NCBI GenBank assembly: GCA_963816975.1
Contig: CAWFMD010000006.1
Location: forward strand, 1,054,001-1,118,000
Direction: 5' to 3'
Origin: DASRIA01 sp963816975
GTDB taxonomy: Bacteria; Actinomycetota; Thermoleophilia; Solirubrobacterales; JBBDJG01
Length of the DNA: 64,000 nt
In this document: positions 1-7,741 of the stretch, in pieces
Layout of the letters: every line of letters starts with the position of its first letter
Position numbering within the stretch: position 1 is the stretch's first letter
Made by a program: the position numbers and the translations under genes
The notes under the pieces: generated by a model
The model's input: only the letters and a program-made list of their open reading frames with translations
Database searches by the model: none
What the model was told of the DNA's origin: nothing

Positions 1-414
1 CCGCTGCTGGAGCGCGCGGTGGAGCGCGGCGCGGCGGCGGAGGCCGCCGTCAAGGAAGAGCTTGCGGAGAGATTGGAGAGCGAGCCGAAGCGCGGTAGCG
101 CCGGCTTCTCCCGTGAGTACGAGACGCAGGCGCGCCGCGCGCGTCGCCGCGCACACACCGCCGCGCTCGACCTGGGCCTCGAGTTGATCGCGGCCTGGCT
201 GCGGGACCTGATCGCGGTCGCGACCGGCTGCGAGGACCAGGTGCTGCACGCGGATCGCCTCGACCTGCTGCGCGCGGATGCGCAGGGCCGTGACGTCGCG
301 CGGCTGATCGACTCCGTCGCGCTGGTGGACGAGACGCGGCGCCGGCTCGAGCGCAACGTGCTCGAGGACCTCGCGCTGGAGGCGCTCTTCGACCGGTTGC
401 GCCGGCTCGCCTGA
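1..414 (+). CDS. DNA polymerase III delta' subunit-like, C-terminal part (5' end outside window)
   Basis: The frame is open from base 1 to a TGA at 412-414, so the gene starts upstream of the window. The visible 137 residues are helical, and the stretch YETQARRARRRAHTAALD followed by a leucine-rich helix resembles the C-terminal collar domain of clamp-loader delta/delta' subunits. In that family this domain packs into the pentameric clamp loader that puts the beta sliding clamp on DNA. The ATPase-like domains lie outside the window, so the call rests only on the C-terminal helices. A different helical DNA-binding protein cannot be excluded. Confidence 0.55.
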   Translation, partial: PLLERAVERGAAAEAAVKEELAERLESEPKRGSAGFSREYETQARRARRRAHTAALDLGLELIAAWLRDLIAVATGCEDQVLHADRLDLLRADAQGRDVARLIDSVALVDETRRRLERNVLEDLALEALFDRLRRLA

Positions 415-499
415 CGATGACTGCGGCGCTCGTCGGAGCAGCCGGTCTCGCGGGCGAAGGCCCTGGGCTACGTGCTCGGGCGCAAGCTCGCCTGAGGTC

Positions 500-1186
500 T
501 CAGGCGCGCACGCCGAGCGACAGTCGCCCGACGTAGCCGTCGCCGGAGCGGCGCAGCGCGACCGTCGACTCCGCGCCGCCCTGCTGGTAGATGCCGTCTG
601 AGGCGTTGGTCGTATCGGGTGTGCCGTGCGAGTCGTACGGCGAGGACGTGTACACGCGCTCGTTGGCCGAGTCCTGGAAGTAGAGCTGGCCGGTGTGCAC
701 CTCCTGCGTGCCGACGTGCACCTTCACGTGGATGTGGGTCGTACGTCCCTGGTACCAGCCCGGGTAGATCGTGCGGAAGGTGGCCTGGCCGTCCTTGCCG
801 GTGCGCACGCCCCCGCGCAGGAAGTCTCCCGCCTGGCCGTTCACACCGGAGTAGTTCCCGAGCGCGTCGCAGTGCCACACCTCGACGGTCGCGCCCGCGA
901 TCGGCGCGCACGAGGATGCGTTCAGGACCTTCAGCCGCAACTCCAGCGGCACGCCGTCCTTGCCTTCCCTGATGTCGCTGCGGATCAGGTCGTTGTCGAC
1001 GTAGTAGGGGCCTTCGGTCTGCTCGGGTGTGAGCACGCAGTCCGCGCTCTCGGTCGTCGCGGTGCCGGTGGCGGCCGTGGATGCCGGTGACGAGGACTTG
1101 TCGTCGCTCCCACAGCCGAGCAGCACGTACGCGCCCGCCGCGGCGGAGGCCGCCATCAGGCTGCGACGTGTGAGCCGGGGACCCAT
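500..1186 (-). CDS. Intradiol ring-cleavage dioxygenase-like lipoprotein
   Basis: A 228-residue protein of the protocatechuate/catechol intradiol dioxygenase fold. It begins with a twin-arginine stretch (R7-R8) and a hydrophobic run ending in a lipobox-like L-L-G-C with Cys25, so it is probably exported folded and lipid-anchored. The four expected non-heme Fe(III) ligands are visible: Tyr112 in GNYSG, Tyr145 in YPGWYQGR, and His151 and His153 in HIHVKV. Family members open catechol-type rings between the hydroxylated carbons; secreted versions are less well characterised and the substrate is unknown. The short spacing to 1223 on the same strand suggests possible co-transcription with the reductase upstream. 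Confidence 0.85.
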   Translation of the reverse strand: MGPRLTRRSLMAASAAAGAYVLLGCGSDDKSSSPASTAATGTATTESADCVLTPEQTEGPYYVDNDLIRSDIREGKDGVPLELRLKVLNASSCAPIAGATVEVWHCDALGNYSGVNGQAGDFLRGGVRTGKDGQATFRTIYPGWYQGRTTHIHVKVHVGTQEVHTGQLYFQDSANERVYTSSPYDSHGTPDTTNASDGIYQQGGAESTVALRRSGDGYVGRLSLGVRA

Positions 1187-1222
1187 CGGCCGAACTTCTA
1201 ACAGTCGTTCGTAAGAGAGGCC

Positions 1223-2137
1223 TTACGAGGTGCCCGCGACTGCCTGCTCTTCGGCGTGGGCGCGGCGCAGCGCCTCGTCGAGCGGCATCGGATCGACGTC
1301 GAACAGCGCGGCACCGGAGGGATCGGTGACCACGGTGGGAGTCGAGAGGCCCTCGATCAGCGGTCGCGCGACGCCCGCGTCCACGGGAGTCACGAGGCCG
1401 ATCCACAGCGAGGAAAGGCGGGGCGTGATGAACGGCACCGGCACCTTGGGCCGGTGGCGGCGCCCCAGCACATCCGCCATGCGGTCGAGCATGTCGCCGT
1501 AGGAGAGCATGTCCGGGCCGCCGATCTGGACCTCGCGCGCGGCGGACTCCGGCACCGCAGGCGCCTGCTCCATATAAGAGAGGACGTCGTCGATCGCGAT
1601 GGGCTGCGTCTTGGTCGACAGCCAGGAGGGCGCGATCATCGCGGGCAGGCGCTCCACCAGGTAGCGCAGCGTGCGGTAGGACTCGCTGCCCGCGCCCACG
1701 ACCATCGCGGCGCGCAGGTAAGTGAGCGGGGGTCCATCGATCGCCAGGGTCTCGGCCGTCTCGTGGCGGCTGCGCAGGTGCTCGGAGCGCGGGTTCTCGC
1801 CCAGCCCGCCGAGGTACACGACGCGGTCGATGCCCTCGCGGCGCGCCATCCGGGCGAACGCGCTGGCGCCCTCGCGGTCCTTGGAGCGGTAGTCGCCCTC
1901 GCGCCCGCGGCCCATCGAGTGCACCAGGTAGTAGGCCACATCGATGCCCGTGCCGACTCCGTGCATGCTCCACGGCTGAAGCACGTTGCCCTCGCGCACT
2001 TCGCAGCCGAGTTCTTGGAGATGCTCCGCGCGACGGCGATCGCGGACCATGCAGCGAACATCGTGCCCGCCGGCGACGAGACGCTCGGCGAGGCGCCGGC
2101 CGATGAAGCCGGTCGCTCCGGTGACCAATGCTTTCAT
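1223..2137 (-). CDS. NAD(P)-binding atypical SDR / NmrA-like sugar epimerase family protein
   Basis: A 304-residue protein starting at an ATG at 2137 directly before the nucleotide-binding loop TGATGFIG (Gly7, Gly10, Gly13), which fixes this start over longer in-frame options. The Rossmann fold continues with a basic R-D-R-R-R segment after beta2, suggesting NADP(H) preference. A YLVHSM segment and VYLGGLG replace the classical catalytic YxxxK layout, typical of atypical SDRs (NAD-dependent epimerase/NmrA group). Substrate is unknown. It lies on the same strand as the dioxygenase gene that follows it, with a 36-base gap. Confidence 0.8.
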   Translation of the reverse strand: MKALVTGATGFIGRRLAERLVAGGHDVRCMVRDRRRAEHLQELGCEVREGNVLQPWSMHGVGTGIDVAYYLVHSMGRGREGDYRSKDREGASAFARMARREGIDRVVYLGGLGENPRSEHLRSRHETAETLAIDGPPLTYLRAAMVVGAGSESYRTLRYLVERLPAMIAPSWLSTKTQPIAIDDVLSYMEQAPAVPESAAREVQIGGPDMLSYGDMLDRMADVLGRRHRPKVPVPFITPRLSSLWIGLVTPVDAGVARPLIEGLSTPTVVTDPSGAALFDVDPMPLDEALRRAHAEEQAVAGTS

Positions 2138-2204
2138 GCCTGGGGTTCGCTGGCGCGGCGATGGCGGATCACGGCACCCCCAAAATATCCGTTCCAGCAA
2201 GAGA

Positions 2205-2516
2205 TCACGCGCGCGCGACCCGTGCTGATCTGCGACGCCGAGCGGGACCACAGGCCACGATCCGCGCGCGTAGCTCGAGGGCATTGGCGCGACGCAGCCG
2301 CGCGCCGGCCACCAGCTCGTCGAGGATCGCGACCACCTGGGCCTCGAGCTCGTCGGTCTCATCGCTGCGCGGGCCGCGCGCGAGGAGCAGTCCCTCGGCG
2401 GCGTCGGCGAGCAGCTCACGCTCGTCGCTGCTGAACACGCCCGAGTCGAGCGCCTCGAGCACGATGAGGTAGTTTCGGTACCGCTCGCCGTTCATCGTTG
2501 GCAGAAGGTTTCCCAT
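2205..2516 (-). CDS. Hypothetical small helical protein
   Basis: A 103-residue acidic, Leu/Arg-rich, predominantly helical protein. An ATG at 2516 (MGNLL) and one at 2495 (MNGERYRNYLIVLEALDSG) are both possible. The longer frame upstream is rejected because it would run through the tRNA-Thr gene. I recognise no family. Helices such as the segment around SSDERELLADAAEGLLLARG resemble small Actinobacterial proteins of unknown function. It precedes the SDR gene on the same strand by 67 bases and could be its operon partner. Confidence 0.5.
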   Translation of the reverse strand: MGNLLPTMNGERYRNYLIVLEALDSGVFSSDERELLADAAEGLLLARGPRSDETDELEAQVVAILDELVAGARLRRANALELRARIVACGPARRRRSARVARA

Positions 2517-2600
2517 GCCGGCGGGCCTGCAAACCGCCGGTCGTAGCGCCCCCGCTGCGGCGCTTGGGACTGCGGCGCCAGCCGCTATTCTGGCGCCACT

Positions 2601-2674
2601 GCCGACGTAGCTCAGCTGGCCAGAGCACTTCACTCGTAATGAAGGGGTCCCCGGTTCGAATCCGGGCGTCGGCT
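2601..2674 (+). tRNA. tRNA-Thr (anticodon CGT)
   Basis: A complete cloverleaf of 74 nt. The acceptor stem GCCGACG pairs with CGTCGGC, the D-arm contains AGCTCAGCTGG, the anticodon stem CTTCA/TGAAG closes loop CTCGTAA (anticodon CGT, reading ACG threonine codons), and the T-arm CCCGG-TTCGAAT-CCGGG is canonical. The discriminator base is T and no CCA is encoded. Confidence 0.97.
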
Positions 2675-2954
2675 TCTCGATGCAGAGCCGAATTACAGCC
2701 TTGCCGTCCTGCCAGGCGCGCCGGTGGGCAACGGATTGGGCAACACAAGAGACGCAACCTCGCCGAAACGGAGCGCTGCAGAAGCTGACCCACGGACCGC
2801 TCAACTGATTGGCGGTGGGGTTCCCTCCGCCGTGGTGGCCAGCACCGGGTCCCAATCACAAAGTTCCAAGGTCAACCGCATCCTCGCTCTGTACTGAACA
2901 CCGTGCCGCTGCCACAAGGATGTCTCGTCCTTGAAGGCTCCTTATGCTCGCGGC
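2675..2954. other. Intergenic region downstream of tRNA-Thr
   Basis: About 280 bases without a convincing gene. One frame on the + strand just after the tRNA reads RRWATDWATQET and then stops near 2807. This recalls the tails of some actinobacterial tyrosine recombinases and could be an integration scar, but it is too short to support. An AAGGA at 2916-2920 lies 10 bases before a TTG at 2931, an alternative start for the following gene. Confidence 0.35.
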
Positions 2955-4136
2955 ATGGCGAGTGGAAGCCCGATCGTCCCGGAGCTCCCGATCATCCGAA
3001 CCAGTCGGGAGGGAGAGCAGCGCGCGACCTTCTTCGAGCTGTTCTTCGATCTCGTCTATGTCTTTGCGGTCACCCAGCTGTCGCACCACCTGCTCGACGA
3101 CATCAGCTGGGCGACCGCCGCCGAGACCGCGTTCATGCTCGTCGCGCTCTACTGGGCGTGGAACTACACAACGTGGATGACCAACTGGTTCGATCCGGAC
3201 ACGGTGCCGGTCCGGCTCGTGCTGGTCTTCGTGATGCTGGGAAGCCTGCTGATGGCTGTCGCCATCCCAGGGGGGTTCGGCGAGTACGCGCTTCTGTTCG
3301 CGGGCGCCTACTTGGGCATGCAGATCGGGCGGAACGCGTTCGTTGTCGCTGTCACGCCGGTCGGTCGCTTCAACCAGAACTTCCGCCAGGTCCTCACCTG
3401 GAGCCTGCTGTCCGCCCCGCTTTGGCTGGCGGGCGGAGTCGTCGATGACGACGGGCTTCGCTGGGCGCTTTGGCTGGGAGCGCTGGGCCTCGACCTGGCG
3501 GCGCCGCTGGCCGCCTACTGGCTGCCACGCGTCGGCAGCACACCGATGAGCCAGTGGCATATCGAGGGCGCCCACTTCGGTGAGCGCTTCCAGCTGTTCG
3601 TGATCATCGCGCTGGGGGAGAGCATCGTGCTGGCGGGCGCGACCGCCTCGGACACCGGTTTGAGCATCGAGGTCGTCGCCGCGCTGCTGCTCGCCTTCCT
3701 CTCGTCGACTGCGCTCTGGTGGCTGTACTTCGGGGAGGTCGCCGGCACGGTCTTGAAGCGGATCCGCATGGCCACGCCTGAGGAGCGGGGCCAGATCGGA
3801 CGCGACATCTATACCTACCTGCACCTCCCGGTCGTCGCCGGGATAGTGCTCGTCGCGGTCGCCGACGAGCTCGTGATCGCGCATCCGTCGGACCACCTCG
3901 CGGACGCGGGAGCGCTCGTCGCCCTCGGGGGGCCGGCCCTCTTTCTCGCGGGACTGATGGCCGTCGCCGCCAGGGTCGGCCACACCCCGACCTGGCCGCG
4001 AGTTGCCGCTGTGGCCACGCTGCTCGCGGCCGTGCCGCTCGCCGCCGGCGCCAGCGGGCTGCTCGTCTCGGCGCTCCTGACTGGGCTCCTGGCCGTGCTG
4101 GTCGTGGCCGAGCAGCTGCGCGCCGGGCACGCCTAA
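2955..4136 (+). CDS. Low temperature requirement A (LtrA) family membrane protein
   Basis: A 393-residue polytopic membrane protein. It carries the LtrA signature near the N-terminus, ATFFELFFDLVYVFAVTQLS, followed by about ten hydrophobic segments and the conserved GERFQLFVIIALGESIV motif in the second half. LtrA was named from a Listeria cold-growth mutant; the biochemical function of the family is unresolved. The ATG at 2955 was chosen. A TTG at 2931 has a better Shine-Dalgarno sequence and would add eight residues. The gene stands alone on its strand. Confidence 0.88.
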   Translation: MASGSPIVPELPIIRTSREGEQRATFFELFFDLVYVFAVTQLSHHLLDDISWATAAETAFMLVALYWAWNYTTWMTNWFDPDTVPVRLVLVFVMLGSLLMAVAIPGGFGEYALLFAGAYLGMQIGRNAFVVAVTPVGRFNQNFRQVLTWSLLSAPLWLAGGVVDDDGLRWALWLGALGLDLAAPLAAYWLPRVGSTPMSQWHIEGAHFGERFQLFVIIALGESIVLAGATASDTGLSIEVVAALLLAFLSSTALWWLYFGEVAGTVLKRIRMATPEERGQIGRDIYTYLHLPVVAGIVLVAVADELVIAHPSDHLADAGALVALGGPALFLAGLMAVAARVGHTPTWPRVAAVATLLAAVPLAAGASGLLVSALLTGLLAVLVVAEQLRAGHA

Positions 4137-4285
4137 CGGCCGGAGGTGAGGAAGGGTGGCCAGTTGCTGCTCTCTTGAGCGTCGATGGCGCGATGTTCGG
4201 CTTGGCGTGGAGCCGCCACCATTGCTGCGCCAAGCCGGCGAGCCGCTCCTCGCCGGCATCGAGCTCGGCAAAGTGCACCGAGCCG

Positions 4286-4495
4286 CTCCTACTCGACTTC
4301 GGCTGCTTTCACGACGAGCTCACCGACGAGCAGCGCAACGCCGAAGCTCGCGAGGCGGCCGCGGCGGCCGCTCCTGGCGCGACGCTCCTGCTGATGGCGT
4401 GGAAGCCACACCGACGTGGGCCGCTACCGCGCGGCGCAAGCAGCGGGCAGATCCAAGCTGCGTTTCGCGAGTGGAAGCTCAGCGATGAGATGCCA
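4286..4495 (+). pseudogene. Fragment of a class I SAM-dependent methyltransferase
   Basis: About 70 residues in one frame read LLLDFGCFHDELTDEQRNAE, then APGATLLLMAW and RRGPLPRGAS. This matches the layout of the C-terminal half of small Rossmann methyltransferases: a D-x-G-C-F-H strand-loop, a helix, an A-P-G-A-x-L-L-L strand, and a product-site loop. No upstream frame supplies the SAM-binding GxGxG half, and the frame runs past the expected end into unrelated sequence. I read it as a decayed remnant. The surrounding 4137-4544 holds no other gene I can support. Confidence 0.5.
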
Positions 4496-4544
4496 ATGCA
4501 CCAACCCCCAAGGCGCTCCTGGATATGTAAGGGTGAGCAGGGTG

Positions 4545-4940
4545 ATGTCGCAGAAGAACGTGGAGCTCGCACGGCTCGGGTATGAAGTCTTTAACCGAGG
4601 AGACTTCGACACCCTCCTCGATCTGTGCGCCCCGGATATCGTGTGGCGAGACTTCGCCACGATTGACAGCGACACAGTGACAGGCAAAGACGCGGTCCGT
4701 GCTTACTTCGAGTCGGTGATGGAGGCCTGGGAGCAGATCCGCTTGGAGCCTGAGGAAATCATCGATCTCGGCGGGGATTGCGTGGTCGTCGTGAGCCACT
4801 TGACCGCGCGGGGCAAGGGCAGCGGCATTGAGGTCGATGCTCGAGGTGCAGACCTCTTGACGTTCAATGGAAGCAGTCTTGTGCGTTGGATGGGCTACGC
4901 GGATCGGGCGCAAGCCCTCCAAGCCGCTGGCCTGTCGTAG
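4545..4940 (+). CDS. SnoaL-like / NTF2-superfamily protein
   Basis: A 131-residue protein with the alpha+beta cone fold pattern of SnoaL-like proteins. The N-terminal helix is NVELARLGYEVFNRGD, followed by LLDLCAPDIVWRD, a GKDAVRAYFES helix and C-terminal strands. The ATG at 4545 matches the usual family N-terminus; a GTG three bases earlier is also possible. Members are small-molecule isomerases, cyclases or dehydratases, or simply binding proteins, so no reaction can be assigned. The gene is followed after 90 bases by a hydrolase on the same strand. Confidence 0.8.
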   Translation: MSQKNVELARLGYEVFNRGDFDTLLDLCAPDIVWRDFATIDSDTVTGKDAVRAYFESVMEAWEQIRLEPEEIIDLGGDCVVVVSHLTARGKGSGIEVDARGADLLTFNGSSLVRWMGYADRAQALQAAGLS

Positions 4941-5030
4941 CGGTGCGGCGATCGGCTCGCTCGAGAAGTTCGCAGCCACACGGCAGCTACGTGGTCGAGC
5001 GCGACGGCGCCGCCATGGAATACTCCGCGC

Positions 5031-5828
5031 GTGCAAGTTGACCGTTACCGCGCCGGGAGCGGCGAGCCGCTCCTTTTGCTTCACGGGATCTGGGAGAGTT
5101 GGCACAGCTGGTCGCCCGTGCTCGACCGACTCGCTGCTGAACGCGAGCTGCTCGCGCCGACGCTCCCCGACCACCTCGGGTCGCCGCCGCTCGACGCCGG
5201 GGCTGCGCCCACGGTCGAGACCTGGGCGGACGCCGTCGAAGCGGAGCTGGACGCCGCGGGATTCGAGCGCCCCGACATCGCCGGCAACTCACTCGGCGGA
5301 TGGCTGGCGCTCGAGCTCGCCAAGCGCGGGCGGGCGCGAAGCGTCGTCGGGGTTGCCCCCGCCGGGATGTTCACGCGCGACGAATGGCACGCCTTCTCGA
5401 AGAAGTCTCGCCGCGACCACCGCACGATCCGGATGCTGTTGCCGCTCGCGCGTCGGCTTGTTCGCACCCGTCGGGGAAGACGCCTGCTGCTAGCCGACAA
5501 CTGCGTCGACCCGGCCCGGATCCCGCCTGTCGAGGCGGAGCGCCTGCTGGCCCAGTTCGCGCACTGCGACGTCGCTGCACACCTCGCCGCGAACATGGCC
5601 GCGAACCCGAGCGCTCGGATCGATGGGTTGGAGCAGGTGAGCTGTCCCGTACTCATCCTCCATCCGTCCGGCGATCGACTTTTTTCGCGAGAGCATGCCG
5701 AGCGATTCCTCGCCGAGCTGCCGCGCGCGGAGTTGCGCGAGCTGACCGGCTGCGGCCACACCGCAATGTTCGACGACCCGGAGCTGGTGGCCTCCGAGAT
5801 TCTGCGTTTCACCTCGGCGAGCTCCTGA
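5031..5828 (+). CDS. Alpha/beta-fold hydrolase
   Basis: A 265-residue alpha/beta hydrolase with an intact catalytic triad: nucleophile Ser87 in GNSLGG, acid Asp215 in HPSGDRLF and His243 in GCGHTAMFDDP. An LLLLHGI oxyanion-hole segment lies near residue 15. There is a basic cap region around residues 125-150. No signal peptide is seen, so it is cytoplasmic. The start is GTG at 5031, chosen because the fold begins immediately after it. Substrate is unknown. Confidence 0.88.
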   Translation: MQVDRYRAGSGEPLLLLHGIWESWHSWSPVLDRLAAERELLAPTLPDHLGSPPLDAGAAPTVETWADAVEAELDAAGFERPDIAGNSLGGWLALELAKRGRARSVVGVAPAGMFTRDEWHAFSKKSRRDHRTIRMLLPLARRLVRTRRGRRLLLADNCVDPARIPPVEAERLLAQFAHCDVAAHLAANMAANPSARIDGLEQVSCPVLILHPSGDRLFSREHAERFLAELPRAELRELTGCGHTAMFDDPELVASEILRFTSASS

Positions 5829-6061
5829 GCCATCCGCCGACCGGCCGCGACGGCGGCTGCGTGCCGCCGGAACCGGGGGAACGCTTCCTGAAGCCGCCGC
5901 GCCGGGGATGCTGCATCTCGCGCATTGCGATAGCGAACCCAGCACGTGCGTGACGCTTCTATGCAAGGCGGTCAGCAGCAGTCGGGGTCGAGTTCGCTTC
6001 GACATGAGCTCTCGTTCATCGGGATCGGGAACGCTGTCCAGGTGACGGTGACACGCCCGGC

Positions 6062-7186
6062 TCAGCCGGGCGGCGCGCCGCCTCCGCCGGGACCAACGGC
6101 GTCGTCGGTCGCTGCGGTTTGGCCCTTCAGGCAGGCGATGACCTGGTTCTCCTTGGCACTGTTGGCGTGGTAGTGATAGCCGTCGTCCTCGGTCGTGTGA
6201 CCGTTGCATTCGTCGAGGTCGACTTCCGCCAGCTCTGATTCCGAGAACGGGCTGTGCACCGGGTAGCCGTCGAGTGCGTAGCCGAACATCGGCGTGTCGC
6301 CCTCGGAGGCTTCACCGTTCTCCGAACAGCCGACCGCGCCGTGGAGGTGGTAGCCCTCGTTCGGGTTGAAGTGGCCTCCGCAGTCGTCGAAGGCGGCGAT
6401 CGTGTAGGCGCCGAGGATCGCATCGACCGGGGCGGACGGGGCGATCACGACACCATCGAGCGTCACGCCTTGGTTGCCGCGAGGGGCCGCCGATGCGTCC
6501 GCGGCTACGGGAGTAGTCGGGATCAGCACCGTGGTCTCTATTGGTTCACCGTTCTCCAACCACGCCAGCCGCCCTTCAACGCAGTGATTCTGGTACTCGG
6601 CAGCCACGTCCGGCCGTGCCGCGCCCTCGAAGGCCGCCTTGGTGTCGGTGACCAGCACGTTGCCTTCTTCGTCATACATGCGCCAGCCGTCGTCGTCGTA
6701 GGTCTCGGCGAGGCCCTTGATGAATGCGCCGTCCAGGTCGTACACGGCGTTGCCGTCGAACCAGATGCCGCCCTTGTCCGCGCCGTCGGTGATCGTGTCC
6801 GGGCAGAACGGACCGACCTCGTGGTCCGTCGGATAGCCCGCGACCGTGAGGCTGTAACAGGTCGATTCGGCGCCATCGCTGAGGGGGCAGTCCTCGGTGG
6901 TGGGTTTCTCGGCCAGAGCGCCGTCGAAGAACAGGTCGGTGTCGAGCCCGGCGCTGCCAGTCGACTTCTCGGTCGAAGTCGTGCTCGAACCCGTCGTCGA
7001 TGTGGCGGAGCCGCCGGAATCAGAATCGCCGCACGACGTGAGAAGCACCAGGACGGCCACCAAGCCGAGAGCGAGACCCAGCGGGCGAAGGCGGGCCTGT
7101 GTACTGCTCAGGGTTGCCTCGAGAAGCGCCGTGACCTGCTTTGAAGGTTTGGCTGTCACCTTCTTGAGCCCCCATTGTTTGCTCAC
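6062..7186 (-). CDS. YHYH domain-containing lipoprotein
   Basis: A protein of up to 374 residues with a hydrophobic segment ending in a lipobox L-T-S-C (Cys52), then a Ser/Thr/Gly-rich linker and a globular domain. Near the C-terminus it has GYHLHGAVG (about 278-286) and GYHYHA (about 336-341), the hallmark of the YHYH family of secreted proteins, which are thought to bind metal through the His cluster. The DDCGGHFNPNEGYHLHG context fits. The start is uncertain: the first 30 residues before the hydrophobic core are long for a signal peptide, and a downstream start may be used. The gene ends in a Gly/Pro tail and is monocistronic. Confidence 0.82.
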   Translation of the reverse strand: MSKQWGLKKVTAKPSKQVTALLEATLSSTQARLRPLGLALGLVAVLVLLTSCGDSDSGGSATSTTGSSTTSTEKSTGSAGLDTDLFFDGALAEKPTTEDCPLSDGAESTCYSLTVAGYPTDHEVGPFCPDTITDGADKGGIWFDGNAVYDLDGAFIKGLAETYDDDGWRMYDEEGNVLVTDTKAAFEGAARPDVAAEYQNHCVEGRLAWLENGEPIETTVLIPTTPVAADASAAPRGNQGVTLDGVVIAPSAPVDAILGAYTIAAFDDCGGHFNPNEGYHLHGAVGCSENGEASEGDTPMFGYALDGYPVHSPFSESELAEVDLDECNGHTTEDDGYHYHANSAKENQVIACLKGQTAATDDAVGPGGGGAPPG

Positions 7187-7225
7187 CTGCTGCCTGAAGC
7201 GCTCAGACGCGCGCGGTCTCGGTCC

Positions 7226-7501
7226 TCATGCGTTCGCGACTACCTCGCCGACCGTGACGTCGTTGAGCGTCACACCTGGGTTCGAACCAGCGCTCTCGCG
7301 GATGTGTTCTGCTCCCGCGCGAGCCGCGTCCTCGGATTCGAAAACGATGACCGAACTCCCTTCATCCCCGCCCTCGGGCCTCACCCAATAGCCGGCGACG
7401 AAGCCGGGTGCTTGCGACACGCCGGGAACGATGGTCTCCCGCAAGTACTTTGTTGCCACGGGGCCGTCCTGAACGCTCACATTGACCATTACTGCGTGCA
7501 T
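7226..7501 (-). CDS. Small dimeric alpha-beta barrel (ABM-like) protein
   Basis: A 91-residue protein starting at an ATG at 7501 preceded by a strong GGGAGGAG ribosome site. The pattern MHAVMVNVSVQDGP, helix, GFVAGYWVRP, SSVIVFES, helix, then a final strand is that of antibiotic-biosynthesis-monooxygenase-like ferredoxin folds, which dimerise into a barrel. No catalytic residue can be assigned. A longer upstream frame exists but the ribosome site fixes the short form. Confidence 0.72.
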   Translation of the reverse strand: MHAVMVNVSVQDGPVATKYLRETIVPGVSQAPGFVAGYWVRPEGGDEGSSVIVFESEDAARAGAEHIRESAGSNPGVTLNDVTVGEVVANA

Positions 7502-7663
7502 GGCTCCTCCCTCTGGCTCGACACGTCGTTGCAGGCTATCTCCTCCGACATCGCCCGCGCATATTGCGCGCCGCCGCGTGGGTGAGCTGACGCCCGAGTT
7601 CCTCGAGCTCGCCGCGCAGCGGTTCCCCCCACCGTAGTAAACGGTCGTTTCCAATCGACGCGT

Positions 7664-7680
7664 GCCGGGTATATCCCGGC
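7664..7680. promoter_or_regulatory. Perfect inverted repeat centred on TATAT
   Basis: GCCGGG at 7664-7669 and CCCGGC at 7675-7680 flank TATAT. It lies in the 240-base divergent gap between 7501 and 7742. A TATATC at 7670-7675 could act as a -10 element for the 7742 gene, in which case the repeat would be an operator over the promoter. Read only from sequence symmetry. Confidence 0.4.
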
Positions 7681-7741
7681 GAGTCGCGTCGGCTCGCCGG
7701 GGCGCGCAATCCAAGCCTGGTCGGTCACAGGGGGGGTCAGG

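Noticed and set aside
417..494. Short + strand frames after the first gene, one ending AKALGYVLGRKLA
   Set aside because: Too short to support as a gene; it may be the tail of a decayed neighbour but has no start or motif.
2416..2859. Minus-strand frame containing DARIRTGDPFITSEV
   Set aside because: This is the translation of the antisense of tRNA-Thr, a well-known false gene pattern.
2856..4271. 471-residue minus-strand frame opposite the LtrA gene
   Set aside because: Composition is low-complexity (R, G, Q, H, D) and it mirrors a clear membrane protein gene; shadow of high-GC coding DNA.
5829..6061. Gap between the hydrolase and YHYH genes checked for a riboswitch or small gene
   Set aside because: No conserved riboswitch core, no convincing frame, and no clear terminator were seen.
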